Below are positions 25,309-33,940 of a stretch of DNA of 64,000 nt, piece by piece. The notes beneath the pieces are model-generated. The model ran no database searches. It was not told the origin of the DNA and worked only from the letters and a program-made list of their open reading frames with translations. Both the position numbers and the translations under genes were made by a program. The stretch's first letter is position 1, and every line of letters begins with the position of its first letter. Origin of the DNA: Nocardioides dokdonensis FR1436 (GTDB lineage: Bacteria > Actinomycetota > Actinomycetes > Propionibacteriales > Nocardioidaceae); assembly GCF_001653335.1 (NCBI RefSeq), contig NZ_CP015079.1:620001-684000 (forward strand), written 5' to 3'.

Positions 25309-26549
25309 GACGAGATCTCCCTCACGAAAGCGGACGTTCCTAGGCCCGAACTGTTGCTTCCGCAGTATCTGGCCGTCTGGCCAGAGTCGGGGTCGACGAC
25401 AAGTTTCGTCACGGTCTCTTGCGTCTGGGTGTTATCCATTCTGACGCCGATGATCTCGAACCATCCTCCCCAGGTCACCTTTGCTGATTGGGTGAACTCA
25501 GTACGCGCCGAAATGGGGCCTTTCGTGTTGCACGTGAAGGTGGGGTTGTTGTATTCGCCCTTTGTGTACTCCATGGCCTTTTCAGGGACCCACTTGAAGA
25601 CGTCTTGAGCGACGGTGGTGCCCGGCTCGCCTGCGTAATAGCACATGCGCTGATGCTTCCGGTATCGCCACTTCATGCGAACCATTTTTGAAGTACTGTT
25701 GGGCCAATCCGGCTTGATGGAAAGGTCGCTAAGTTCAGTGCTAGATGAAGACAAGCCGCCCCCGTAGTTGGAGCCGCCTTCCGGATTAATTGCGATTTCA
25801 AGGTCGGTTTTTTTCGACGTCGTCCAGTGATAGAACAACCTGGACTTGCCTAAGGTCTTCGATGTCTTGAGGGGTGCCCAAACACTCTTGCGCTTGCTCT
25901 TTGAAACCCAGATGTAGTAGCCCCCACTGCAGTCGCTGCTGTTCCCCTCAACGGCATCGACGTCAGGGCTGTCCGTGGCGTCTGGCTCGTCCACGGCCTG
26001 ATCCACCTGCTCGGGTGCTGCCACGATGGGCGCCTCGCCCCCGAAGGCGCTGGAGGCGGAGTAGGCGCTACCACGCGCCGATGCCGTGCGCGCCGGTGCC
26101 ATGACGAGACCCATCCCCGACTGCAGCGTGATCCCGCTGGGGATGCCCGCCCGGGCGACGAACTGCCGAGCGGTCTTGGACACTCGCTGGTGGGCGGTGT
26201 TCTCCATCGGGAAGTTATCTATCAAACTCGCTCCGTCGACAACCGCTGTAACCTCGACGGCTTCCACGGTGGCAGTTGGCGTTTGCTCGAGGAGGATCTC
26301 GAACCGCCCCTCACTATCGGTAACGTCATCTCCGAGGAATGTCGTGTGCTGTACACCGTCCTTTACTGGACGCAGCGCAGACGCTTGGATGGGGGCGAAA
26401 GGCGCGGGAGTCCCGTCACGTGAGAGCACCTGCCCTCGAACGATGGTCTCGCCGGTCTCGGCCGAAGCCGTCGACACTGGATACACGGTAGACGCCACAA
26501 GAGCGATCAGTGTGCCACTTGCTAAGCCCACGAGAGCGCGGCTGTGCAT
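25305..26549 (-). CDS. secreted protein with N-terminal carboxypeptidase-regulatory-like domain
   Basis: A 414-residue exported protein. A Sec signal peptide occupies residues 1-30 (MHSRALVGLASGTLIALVAS..., cleavage after STASA). A segment of about 80 residues (IVRGQVLSRDGTPAPFAPI ... DSEGRFEILL) resembles carboxypeptidase-regulatory/CNA-B-like beta-sandwich domains, then an acidic Asp/Glu/Pro linker, and a Trp/Tyr/Lys-rich C-terminal half of unknown fold with six cysteines. The ATG at 26549 is chosen because it begins the signal peptide; the frame is open further upstream. GC is about 55%, well below the flanking DNA, consistent with transfer. Function unknown; a surface or matrix protein is plausible. 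Confidence 0.65.
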   Translation of the reverse strand: MHSRALVGLASGTLIALVASTVYPVSTASAETGETIVRGQVLSRDGTPAPFAPIQASALRPVKDGVQHTTFLGDDVTDSEGRFEILLEQTPTATVEAVEVTAVVDGASLIDNFPMENTAHQRVSKTARQFVARAGIPSGITLQSGMGLVMAPARTASARGSAYSASSAFGGEAPIVAAPEQVDQAVDEPDATDSPDVDAVEGNSSDCSGGYYIWVSKSKRKSVWAPLKTSKTLGKSRLFYHWTTSKKTDLEIAINPEGGSNYGGGLSSSSTELSDLSIKPDWPNSTSKMVRMKWRYRKHQRMCYYAGEPGTTVAQDVFKWVPEKAMEYTKGEYNNPTFTCNTKGPISARTEFTQSAKVTWGGWFEIIGVRMDNTQTQETVTKLVVDPDSGQTARYCGSNSSGLGTSAFVREISS

Positions 26550-27067
26550 ATTCAACTGTTTTCCCCGTTCGCAACCGCTGCCCCCGATGACAGCGGTGAC
26601 AGCGGTGAGCGGAGCATGCCACACGGTCCTGCCCCGCGGAATAGCCAGAGCGGGTGAATTTCTGCCCGCGTGAGACGTCTTCAGGTCAGGCGCTTTGGTA
26701 GCACCCTGCTGGTTGTCGGTCGTGAAGCAAAGTCAGCCGGTGAGCCGACGGACACGCGCCGCGTCACCACAATGCGTATCACGCGCATTCAAACAACCGG
26801 AAGCGAAGACGTCGAACGAGTGCAGGTGGTGAGCGGACCCGTCCTACCGCGCCGAAGCACGCGTCACGCTGCTCATTGCCTAGTTCCGCCAGCGTGTCGA
26901 ACCGCACCCTCGTGCCGCCTTGAGGGCGCCCGCGCAGGAAGCTGGGAAGGTGCTGGGCCTCTGGATTTTCGGCCATCCGTCACCCCTTGCTGGCGATCAA
27001 GAGTGGCCCTCCACAGCCCCCAGGACGGCGGCTGGCCGAACCTGAGGGACTGGCCTATGGTCGGGCC
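26550..27067. other. 518-bp intergenic region without a convincing gene
   Basis: Open frames exist on both strands (26670-27071 plus, 26779-26976 minus) but have no family motifs, ribosome-binding sites or actinobacterial third-position bias. GC rises from the island value to the genome value near 26.9-27.0 kb, so this stretch probably holds the right edge of the accessory island. No tRNA or clear attachment repeat is visible. Confidence 0.5.
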
Positions 27068-27232
27068 ATGACCAGGCAGTGGGCAGCGGAGCAGACGGGG
27101 ACGGCCGAGCCGTCGCACGTGCCCGCCGGCGCCGCCCTCCTCGCGATCATCGCGGGCGAGCTGGCGCGTGGCTGCCGTGGTCTCGACGTGCTGCACCGCA
27201 GCGTCGACCGCGCTCCGCCGTCGTCGTACTGA
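27068..27232 (+). CDS. possible leaderless 54-residue protein
   Basis: An ATG at 27068 opens a 54-codon frame (MTRQWAAEQTGTAEPSHV...) with a hydrophobic central stretch. TATGGT at 27056-27061 would place transcription start at the A of the ATG, as in leaderless actinobacterial mRNAs. It precedes the DksA-like gene by 74 bases. No family is recognised and it may not be translated. Confidence 0.35.
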   Translation: MTRQWAAEQTGTAEPSHVPAGAALLAIIAGELARGCRGLDVLHRSVDRAPPSSY

Positions 27233-27305
27233 CGCCGCCGCGCGTCACGTCGACCCCACGCACCGGTCGTGCCGGTGCGTCCCCCTTGCTGTCCGAGGAG
27301 CACGC

Positions 27306-27641
27306 ATGTCCCTGTCCTTCCCCACCACGTCCACCGCGTCCGCCGCGTCCACCGCGCGCCGTCGCTTCCCCGACCAGCTGCGCCCCGTCCTGCTCAAGGC
27401 GGCGTACGCCCGCACCAACCAGCTGGCCCAGCTGCCCCCGCTGAGCGACCCGGACGACCGGGTCGCCGCGGCGCACAAGGCCTGCGTCCGGCGCATCCTC
27501 GCCGAGATCCACACGGCCCTCGACCGCATGGACGCCGGCACCTACGGCGACTGCGTCACCTGCGGCGGCCTGATCCCGCTGGCGCGGCTCGAGCACTGCG
27601 CCTGGACCCTCGACTGCGAGCCCTGCCAGCGACGCCGCTAG
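27306..27641 (+). CDS. DksA/TraR-type C4 zinc-finger protein
   Basis: A 111-residue protein ending in a four-cysteine zinc finger (GDCVTCGG ... LDCEPCQRR), preceded by the DRMDAGTYG segment that joins helix and finger in DksA/TraR proteins. It lacks the long coiled-coil with acidic tip of true DksA, so a direct DksA role at RNA polymerase is doubtful; many short actinobacterial homologues are uncharacterised. Its TAG stop overlaps the stop of the convergent hutU within the palindrome CTAG. Confidence 0.75.
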   Translation: MSLSFPTTSTASAASTARRRFPDQLRPVLLKAAYARTNQLAQLPPLSDPDDRVAAAHKACVRRILAEIHTALDRMDAGTYGDCVTCGGLIPLARLEHCAWTLDCEPCQRRR

Positions 27642-29299
27642 TCCTCCATCGGGATGCGCACGTCGCGCTCCGCGGCCACCTCGACGGCGCGGTCGTAGCC
27701 CGCGTCCACGTGGCGGATCACGCCCATCCCGGGGTCGTTGGTCAGCACCCGCTCGATCTTCTGCGCGGCCAGGTCGGTGCCGTCGGCGACACAGACCTGG
27801 CCCGCGTGGATCGAGCGGCCCATCCCGACGCCGCCGCCGTGGTGGATCGAGACCCAGGTGGCGCCCGAGGCGGTGTTGACGAGCGCGTTGAGCAGCGCCC
27901 AGTCGGCGATCGCGTCGGAGCCGTCGAGCATCGCCTCGGTCTCGCGGTAGGGCGAGGCCACCGAGCCGCAGTCGAGGTGGTCGCGCCCGATCACCACGGG
28001 CGCCTTGAGCTCGCCCGAGGCGACCATCTCGTTGAACTTCAGCCCGGCGAGGTGCCGCTCGCCGTACCCGAGCCAGCAGATCCGTGCCGGCAGGCCCTGG
28101 AAGGCGACCCGCTCCCCGGCCATGGTGATCCACTTGTGCAGCCGCTCGTTGTCGGGGAACAGCTCGAGGATCGCCCTGTCGGTGGCGGCGATGTCGGCCG
28201 GGTCCCCGGAGAGCGCGGCCCACCGGAAGGGCCCCTTGCCCTCGCAGAAGAGCGGTCGGATGTAGGCGGGCACGAAGCCCGGGAACTCGAAGGCCCGGTC
28301 GTAGCCGCCCTTGCGCGCCTCGTCGCGGATGGAGTTGCCGTAGTCGAAGACCTCGGCGCCGCCGTCCTGGAGCTCCACCATCGCCCGCACGTGGGTCGCC
28401 ATGGACGCCTGCGCGCGCAGCGTGAAGCCCGCCGGGTCCTCGGTGCGCTCGCGCTCCCAGTCCTCGAAGGCGGTCCCGGCCGGCAGGTAGTAGAGCGGGT
28501 CGTGGGCCGAGGTCTGATCGGTGACGATGTCGATCGGCGCACCGCGCTCGAGCAGCTCGGGCAGCAGCACCGCGGCGTTGCCGAGCACACCGATGGACAG
28601 CGGGCGACGCTCGTCGCGGGCCGCCACCGCCAGCTCGAGGGCGTGGTCGAGGGAGTCGGCCTGCACGTCGAGGTAGCGGTGCTCGATGCGGCGCTCGATG
28701 CGGGCCTGGTCGCACTCGATGCAGATCGCCACGCCGTCGTTCATGGTGACGGCGAGCGGCTGGGCGCCGCCCATCCCGCCGAGCCCGGCGGTGACGGTGA
28801 TCGTCCCCGCCAGGGTCCCCGAGAAGCGCTTGTCGGCCACAGCGGCGAAGGTCTCGAAGGTGCCCTGCAGGATGCCCTGGGTGCCGATGTAGATCCACGA
28901 GCCGGCCGTCATCTGGCCGTACATGGTCAGCCCGAGGTCCTCGAGGCGGCGGAACTCCTCCCAGTTGGCCCAGTCGCCGACCAGGTTGGAGTTGGCGATC
29001 AGCACCCGCGGCGCCCACTCGTGGGTGCGCATGATGCCGACCGGCTTGCCCGACTGCACGAGCAGCGTCTCGTCGTCGGCGAGGTCGCGCAGGCTGCGCA
29101 CGAGGGCGTCGTACGCCGCCCAGCTGCGCGCCGCCTTGCCGGTGCCGCCGTAGACGACGAGGTCCTCGGGTCGTTCGGCGTTCGCCGGGTCGAGGTTGTT
29201 CATCAGCATCCGCAGTGGCGCCTCGGTCTGCCACGAGCGGGCCGAGAGCTCGGTGCCGGTGGCGGCGTGGATGGGCAGGCGGGGGTTGGCGGCGCTCAT
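27638..29299 (-). CDS. hutU: urocanate hydratase
   Basis: A 553-residue HutU that converts urocanate to imidazolone propionate in histidine degradation, with a tightly bound NAD+ as electrophile. Typical segments are [29 protein letters not shown] (NAD-binding) and [19 protein letters not shown] near the C-terminus. Length is normal for the family. The ATG at 29299 overlaps the hutH stop (ATGA), so hutH-hutU form an operon. hutI and hutG are not in the window. Confidence 0.95.
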   Translation of the reverse strand: MSAANPRLPIHAATGTELSARSWQTEAPLRMLMNNLDPANAERPEDLVVYGGTGKAARSWAAYDALVRSLRDLADDETLLVQSGKPVGIMRTHEWAPRVLIANSNLVGDWANWEEFRRLEDLGLTMYGQMTAGSWIYIGTQGILQGTFETFAAVADKRFSGTLAGTITVTAGLGGMGGAQPLAVTMNDGVAICIECDQARIERRIEHRYLDVQADSLDHALELAVAARDERRPLSIGVLGNAAVLLPELLERGAPIDIVTDQTSAHDPLYYLPAGTAFEDWERERTEDPAGFTLRAQASMATHVRAMVELQDGGAEVFDYGNSIRDEARKGGYDRAFEFPGFVPAYIRPLFCEGKGPFRWAALSGDPADIAATDRAILELFPDNERLHKWITMAGERVAFQGLPARICWLGYGERHLAGLKFNEMVASGELKAPVVIGRDHLDCGSVASPYRETEAMLDGSDAIADWALLNALVNTASGATWVSIHHGGGVGMGRSIHAGQVCVADGTDLAAQKIERVLTNDPGMGVIRHVDAGYDRAVEVAAERDVRIPMED

Positions 29300-30882
29300 G
29301 CGAGGGCTCCGATCTGGTGCTCGACGGCGGACAGGACGGCTCCGGAGGCGACCAGGCCGACGGCGGTCTCGATCTCCGGGGACAGGTGGCGGTCGGGGCC
29401 GGGGCCCTCGACCCCGGCCTCGCGCAGCAGCGCGACGACAGCGGCGGTGGCGGGCGAGGGCTCGAGCGGAGCGCGCAGGTCGAGCGCGCGGGCGGCGGTG
29501 AGCACCTCGATGGCCACCACCCGGGTCAGCCCGTCGACGGCGCGGCGCAGCTTGCGCGCCGCCGACCAGCCCATCGACACGTGGTCCTCCTGCATGGCGC
29601 TGCTGGGGATCGAGTCGACCGACGCAGGCGCGGCCAGGCGCTTCATCTCCGAGACGACCGCGGCCTGGGTGTACTGCGCGATCATCAGTCCGGAGTCGAC
29701 CCCGGGGTCGTGGGCCAGGAAGGGCGGCAACCCGTGGTTGCGGGTCTTGTCGAGGAACCGGTCGGTGCGCCGCTCGCTGATCGAGGCGACGTCGGCGGCG
29801 ACGATGGCCAGGAAGTCCAGCGCGTAGGCGACCGGGGCGCCGTGAAAGTTGCCGTTCGACTCCACCCGCCCGCCCGGCCCGTCGTCGGCGGCCAGCACCA
29901 CGGGGTTGTCCACGGCGCTGGCCAACTCACGCGAGGCGACGAGGTCGCAGTGCTCGACGGTGTCGCGCGCAGCACCGTGCACCTGCGGGGAGCAACGCAG
30001 CGAGTAGGCGTCCTGCACCCGGTGGCAGTCGGGGCCACGGTGGGAGGCGACGACGCCGGAGCCGTCGAGCAGGCGCACCAGGTTGGCCGCGGAGGCGGCC
30101 TGGCCGGGGTGCGGACGCAGCGCCTGGAGGTCGGCGTCGAAGACCCGGTCGGTGGCCAGCTGGCCCTCCACCGACATCGCGGCGGCGACGTCGGCGGTGC
30201 GCAGCAGCATCCGCAGGTCGGCGATCGCCAGCACCAGCATGCCGAGCATGCCGTCGGTGCCGTTGATGAGCGCGAGGCCCTCCTTCGCGGCCAGCTCGAC
30301 GGGGGCGAGACCGGCGGCGGCCAGCGCGTCGGCGGCCGGCACGAGGTCGCCGGCGGCGTCGCGCACCGACCCCTCGCCCATCAGCGCCAGGGCGCAGTGG
30401 GACAGCGGCGCGAGGTCGCCGGAGCAGCCGAGCGAGCCGTACTCGTGGACGACGGGCGTGATCCGGTGGGTGAGCAGGTCGGCGAGCAGCTGCGCGGTCT
30501 CGAGCCGGATGCCGGTGTGCCCGGTCGCGAGGGTGGACAGGCGCAGCAGCATCAGCCCCCGCGTCACCTCGACCTCCACCTCGGGCCCGGATCCGGCCGC
30601 GTGCGAGCGCACCAGGGAGCGCTGCAGCTGGGCGCGCATGTCGGTGGGGATGTGCCGGGTCGCCAGCGCGCCGAACCCGGTCGAGATGCCGTACGCCGGC
30701 GTGCTCGCCGCGGCCAGCTCCTCGACCACCGCACGGGCCCGGTGGATCGCTGCGACGGCGTCGTCGCCGAGCCGCACACCGGCCCCGCCACGGGTCACCG
30801 CCACCACGTCCTCGGGCGTGACCGGGCCGACGCCCACGGTGATCGTCGACGGCGCGGTGCTGGAGGTCTCGGGAGCTGCCAT
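29296..30882 (-). CDS. hutH: histidine ammonia-lyase
   Basis: A 528-residue HutH that deaminates L-histidine to urocanate. The electrophilic MIO cofactor forms from three residues that here are Cys153-Ser154-Gly155 ([14 protein letters not shown]), instead of the commoner Ala-Ser-Gly; the Cys form occurs in other actinobacterial enzymes. The [11 protein letters not shown] segment supplies the catalytic Tyr. The start is ATG 30882; the frame is open to 30927 but the extra residues are not family-like. It is the first gene of a hutHU operon. Confidence 0.94.
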   Translation of the reverse strand: MAAPETSSTAPSTITVGVGPVTPEDVVAVTRGGAGVRLGDDAVAAIHRARAVVEELAAASTPAYGISTGFGALATRHIPTDMRAQLQRSLVRSHAAGSGPEVEVEVTRGLMLLRLSTLATGHTGIRLETAQLLADLLTHRITPVVHEYGSLGCSGDLAPLSHCALALMGEGSVRDAAGDLVPAADALAAAGLAPVELAAKEGLALINGTDGMLGMLVLAIADLRMLLRTADVAAAMSVEGQLATDRVFDADLQALRPHPGQAASAANLVRLLDGSGVVASHRGPDCHRVQDAYSLRCSPQVHGAARDTVEHCDLVASRELASAVDNPVVLAADDGPGGRVESNGNFHGAPVAYALDFLAIVAADVASISERRTDRFLDKTRNHGLPPFLAHDPGVDSGLMIAQYTQAAVVSEMKRLAAPASVDSIPSSAMQEDHVSMGWSAARKLRRAVDGLTRVVAIEVLTAARALDLRAPLEPSPATAAVVALLREAGVEGPGPDRHLSPEIETAVGLVASGAVLSAVEHQIGALA

Positions 30883-31001
30883 GCCCCCATCGTCCGGCTG
30901 CGGACGACCGCTCCACCAGCCTCGCACCGGTGAAGTCGTCTCGGATACCAGACTCGTCGACGTGGCCGACGCTGCCGCATCCGGTCACGGCGTGGGCCCC
31001 A

Positions 31002-31511
31002 TCACCTGCTCCCGGCCGGCGTGTGGTCCGACTCTACGAGCCTGGCGAACCTGCGCAGCATGAACCTCAGCCCGGCCGTCATCACCGGAGAGACCACCCG
31101 GTCGACCAGCTTCGGGGTGCTGCCGGTGTCCATCGCCATCGTCCACTCCACGGCGCTCCGTCCGCCACCGAGGTCGCTCACCCGGTAGTCCTCCGCGAAC
31201 GCCCGCACACCCTTCCTGGAGGCCTCGTTGAAGCGGAACGCCATCCGGGAGCCGTGCTCGTAGGCGATGAACTCCTCGTAGCCCACCAGGCCGCCGCGCA
31301 TGTGCACGGTGCGCGTCGAGCCGACCTCGAGCGGGAAGCCCGACGTCCACTCCACCGCGGTGATCGGGAACGCCCACCGCACCCACGCCTCGGCGTCGTG
31401 CAGGAGGTCGAAGATCCGCTCCGGCGTGGCCGCGACCTCCACCCGGGCTCGGTGGACGCTGGGCGCGGTGTCGAAGAACTCGACATCGACCTTGTCGCAG
31501 GGGACGGTCAT
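31002..31511 (-). CDS. SRPBCC (START-like) family protein
   Basis: A 169-residue helix-grip protein of the SRPBCC superfamily (polyketide cyclase/dehydrase type). VHRARVEVAATPERIFDLLH at the N-terminus and a C-terminal amphipathic helix frame the hydrophobic cavity. The ATG at 31511 is chosen over 31526 because AAGGAG lies seven bases before it. It follows a TetR gene by 11 bases in the same direction and may be that regulator's target. The ligand is unknown. Confidence 0.75.
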   Translation of the reverse strand: MTVPCDKVDVEFFDTAPSVHRARVEVAATPERIFDLLHDAEAWVRWAFPITAVEWTSGFPLEVGSTRTVHMRGGLVGYEEFIAYEHGSRMAFRFNEASRKGVRAFAEDYRVSDLGGGRSAVEWTMAMDTGSTPKLVDRVVSPVMTAGLRFMLRRFARLVESDHTPAGSR

Positions 31512-31522
31512 GGTCTGCTCCT

Positions 31523-32098
31523 TCATCGGGGGGTCGGGGACACCAGCAGCGGTGCCACGAACGTCTCGAGCATCGCCCGCTCGACGCTGGGATCCTCGGC
31601 GGGCATGGCCAGGAACGAGACGATGCAGCGCAGCAGCCAGGCGCCCCGCAGCTCGACCTCCGCACCCGAGCGTGCGTCGGGGTCCAGCGCGCCCGCCAGG
31701 GCGGTGGTCATCGTCCGCAGGAGCTCGGAGTCCTGGCTCACCGCGATCGGGATGGCCACGTTCTCCGGCTGGAACCACGCCGCGAGGAGCGGATCGGCGC
31801 GGATCGCGGCGATGCCGGCGGCGACCAGGTCGACCATGGCGCCCGCGCTGCGCGTGGCGGAGGCGGGCGCCAGGTCCGCGGCGATGCGGAGCGCCGCCCG
31901 GTGCACGAAGGCCAGGTGGAGGGCCTCGCGGCTCGGGAAGGACCGGTACAGGGTCGCGCGCGAGCACCCGGCCGACCGCGCCACGTCGATCATCGTCGTC
32001 CGCGCCACCCCGTGCTCCGCGAACGCGCGGGCCGCGGCGTCGAGGAGGTCGTCGACCTCGACCCTGGCACCGGTTCGCCGCCCGTCATCGTAAGACAC
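31523..32098 (-). CDS. TetR-family transcriptional regulator
   Basis: A 191-residue TetR repressor with helix-turn-helix TTMIDVARSAGCSRATLYRS at about residues 34-53 and a hydrophobic C-terminal ligand domain. It starts with GTG. An imperfect palindrome (TAAGACA-12-TGTCTCA, 32091-32116) overlaps its start region, consistent with autorepression. It is coupled to the SRPBCC gene downstream. Confidence 0.82.
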   Translation of the reverse strand: MSYDDGRRTGARVEVDDLLDAAARAFAEHGVARTTMIDVARSAGCSRATLYRSFPSREALHLAFVHRAALRIAADLAPASATRSAGAMVDLVAAGIAAIRADPLLAAWFQPENVAIPIAVSQDSELLRTMTTALAGALDPDARSGAEVELRGAWLLRCIVSFLAMPAEDPSVERAMLETFVAPLLVSPTPR

Positions 32099-32116
32099 AT
32101 CGGGCAGTCTGTCTCA
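32091..32116. promoter_or_regulatory. candidate TetR operator
   Basis: TAAGACA (32091-32097) and TGTCTCA (32110-32116) are inverted with one mismatch and a 12-base spacer, overlapping the 5' end of the TetR gene (start 32098). Confidence 0.4.
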
Positions 32117-32219
32117 GTCGATGTCCTCGTGGCAACGCCCGGAGCCTCGGATGGTCGGCGGGTGCGGTCGCGCCGTGGTCGGAAGGACCGAAGGGACCTG
32201 GAGCAGCGCGATGGCCCGC

Positions 32220-33368
32220 TCAGTAGCGGAAGATCGCGGCTACCTCGCTGTCGGGTGCGACGACCTGCGAGGTGGCGTGGACCTGGCCGCCGTTGCTGAG
32301 GGTCGCCACCGCCGCCGCGTCGAGATCCTCGCACGCGGCGTACCGCTCGTCGCCGCCCAGCCGCACGACCGGCTCGGGGTCGTCGGAGACTCCCTCCCAG
32401 CACCACGGGTCGGCCTGGACGAACAGCGTCTCGACCCGGCCCTCGGCCGCCGCCTGCGCCACCGTGGGCAGGTCGCTGGAGACCCGGCCGGTGCCGTTCA
32501 GCTCGTGGAAGTGATCGATCACGCCGGCCCGACGCTCACGCAGCCGGCGCTCGACGACGGGCCAGGCCCGCTCGTGCAGCTCCTCCACGGAGAGCTGGTC
32601 GGGGTTGTGGTCGACCGCCTCGTCGAGGACGTGCCCGTAGCCGTTGACCTCGCGGTAGGCACCGACGAGCTGGGGCAGCCCCACCAGCACCATCGGCGAG
32701 GTCACCCCGCTCAGCGCGTCCTCGAGACCCGTCGAGACGGCCCGCAGGAAGCGGACCACCTCGTCGTCCTTCAGGTGCCGGTCGCCGGCGCCGTGGCCGT
32801 AGAACACCGCACGCCCGCCACGGCCGGCGTTCCCCGCGGGTCGAGCCATCGTGTCCGAGCGCGTCTCCTGCGGCTCGACGACGTCCCTCAGGCTCGTCGG
32901 GACGTCGCTGAGCCGGACCTCCTCGACGCTGTGCCGGCTGCCCTCCATGAGGCGGATCTCGCGTTGGCTCAGCGCCAGCACCAGGAAGTGCTCGTCGCCG
33001 GAGAGCAGGCGCAGCAGCGGCCCCATCACCAGCCGCTCCCCCACCGTGGCCAGCGTCGGCATCGGGGCCGGGACCCGGTAGGTCCGGTGCCAGTCCGGGC
33101 GCAGGAACATCGCCAGCCCGTCACTCATGTGCTGCCAGGTCTCCGCGTCCTCGAGCAGCTCACGCGCCGGAGCGAGCAGCGCGTCGACCTGCGGGCGGCG
33201 CAGCTGGTCGGCGAGCACTCGCTCGATCCCGGTGAGCAGGTTCTTCCACCGCAACCGGTCGGCGTCCACCCCCTCGAAGCGGTGCGTCGGCATGAACAAC
33301 GACACCTGGGGCTCTCCGGGTGCCGGCTCGGCGAGCAGCGTGAGCTCCGTGCGGGTCAGCAGGTGCAT
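32220..33368 (-). CDS. baeRF3-type protein (bacterial archaeo-eukaryotic release-factor-like)
   Basis: A 382-residue protein of the bacterial archaeo-eukaryotic release factor family 3, related to aRF1/eRF1 and Pelota middle domains. Visible features are the N-terminal VSLFMPTHRFEGVDADRLRWK, the central DEHFLVLALSQREIRLMEGS strand, and the VFYGHGAGD loop in the place of the eRF1 catalytic GGQ-type loop. The start is ATG 33368, with AAGGGA seven bases upstream; an ATG two codons earlier lacks a ribosome-binding site. A DosR-like box lies 58 bases upstream and an HPF-like gene precedes it. Ribosome rescue or a dormancy role is plausible but unproven. Confidence 0.75.
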   Translation of the reverse strand: MHLLTRTELTLLAEPAPGEPQVSLFMPTHRFEGVDADRLRWKNLLTGIERVLADQLRRPQVDALLAPARELLEDAETWQHMSDGLAMFLRPDWHRTYRVPAPMPTLATVGERLVMGPLLRLLSGDEHFLVLALSQREIRLMEGSRHSVEEVRLSDVPTSLRDVVEPQETRSDTMARPAGNAGRGGRAVFYGHGAGDRHLKDDEVVRFLRAVSTGLEDALSGVTSPMVLVGLPQLVGAYREVNGYGHVLDEAVDHNPDQLSVEELHERAWPVVERRLRERRAGVIDHFHELNGTGRVSSDLPTVAQAAAEGRVETLFVQADPWCWEGVSDDPEPVVRLGGDERYAACEDLDAAAVATLSNGGQVHATSQVVAPDSEVAAIFRY

Positions 33369-33426
33369 GGACATCCCTTCGTCGCAGTGGACACGAGCCT
33401 GCCCGGTGCCGCACGCGTCCCACCAG

Positions 33427-33440
33427 GGCCCTAAGACCCT
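33427..33440. promoter_or_regulatory. DosR-like palindrome upstream of the baeRF3 gene
   Basis: GGGCCCTAAGACCC fits the DosR core GGGnCnnnnGnCCC and sits in a 20-bp palindrome with CCAGGG/CCCTGG arms (33424-33443). It is 58 bases upstream of the start at 33368. Confidence 0.45.
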
Positions 33441-33482
33441 GGACGCACGCTCGCCATCGGTCGATCCGCGCCACGGGTGAGC

Positions 33483-33499
33483 GGGGTCCTAGTGACCCC
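33483..33499 (-). terminator. short hairpin at the end of the HPF-like gene
   Basis: GGGGTC and GACCCC pair around CTAGT and enclose the TAG stop of the HPF-like gene (33489-33491, minus strand). Weak evidence for termination or attenuation. Confidence 0.35.
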
Positions 33500-33830
33500 G
33501 GATCGTGTCCCGCGACTCGTGGCCCTCCTTGCGTTCGAACGTGCTGGTCAGTCGAGCCTCGATCCTGTCCGTGGCGCCGCTCAGCGCGTCGGTGAGAGTC
33601 GCGGCATGGTGGGTCACCGCGATGGGGTCCATGCCCGCCGGCCGAGCCTCGATCAGGCAACGGAAGTCGTCCCCCGTCGGGCGGCCGGCGCTCTCGTTGC
33701 CGAGGTGGACCTCGACTCGCGTCACGCGGTCCTCGAACCTCGCCAACGACTGCGCGATCTCGGCGGTGATCTCGTCGCTGCGTGCCTCGTGGACGTCGAC
33801 GTTCGTGTCGGTGTTGACCTGGACCTTCAT
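33489..33830 (-). CDS. HPF/RaiA-family ribosome-associated protein
   Basis: A 113-residue protein with the HPF/RaiA (S30AE) beta-alpha-beta-beta-beta-alpha pattern: MKVQVNTDTNVDVHEA, a strand with RVEVHLGNES, FRCLIEARPAG, and a C-terminal basic helix. It lacks the long C-terminal dimerisation domain of long HPF. The ATG at 33830 follows AGGAG. HPF proteins occupy the decoding centre of idle ribosomes. It lies upstream of the baeRF3 gene in the same direction, and DosR-like sequences lie upstream. Confidence 0.75.
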   Translation of the reverse strand: MKVQVNTDTNVDVHEARSDEITAEIAQSLARFEDRVTRVEVHLGNESAGRPTGDDFRCLIEARPAGMDPIAVTHHAATLTDALSGATDRIEARLTSTFERKEGHESRDTIRGH

Positions 33831-33905
33831 GTGATCTCCTTCTCGCTGGAGAGGCTGGAGCCGAGGGCCTCGGTGGACGATGCGCTCTGAGTCTGCGGTC
33901 GTCGA

Positions 33906-33932
33906 GGTCCCCGCACCAGGGACCAAGCGCCC
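33906..33932. promoter_or_regulatory. palindromes upstream of the HPF-like gene
   Basis: GGTCCC-7-GGGACC (33906-33924) is a perfect inverted repeat. GGGACCAAGCGCCC (33919-33932) matches the DosR core GGGnCnnnnGnCCC with one mismatch. Both are 76-102 bases upstream of the ATG at 33830. Confidence 0.35.
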
Positions 33933-33940
33933 GCGAGGAC

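Noticed and set aside
26670..27071. Plus-strand open frame of 133 codons, and a 65-codon minus-strand frame opposite it
   Set aside because: No family motif, ribosome-binding site or codon bias; they overlap on opposite strands at the island edge.
29296..32098. Search for hutI, hutG or a hut regulator next to hutHU
   Set aside because: The neighbouring genes are a SRPBCC protein and a TetR regulator with no hut signature; the remaining hut genes must lie elsewhere.
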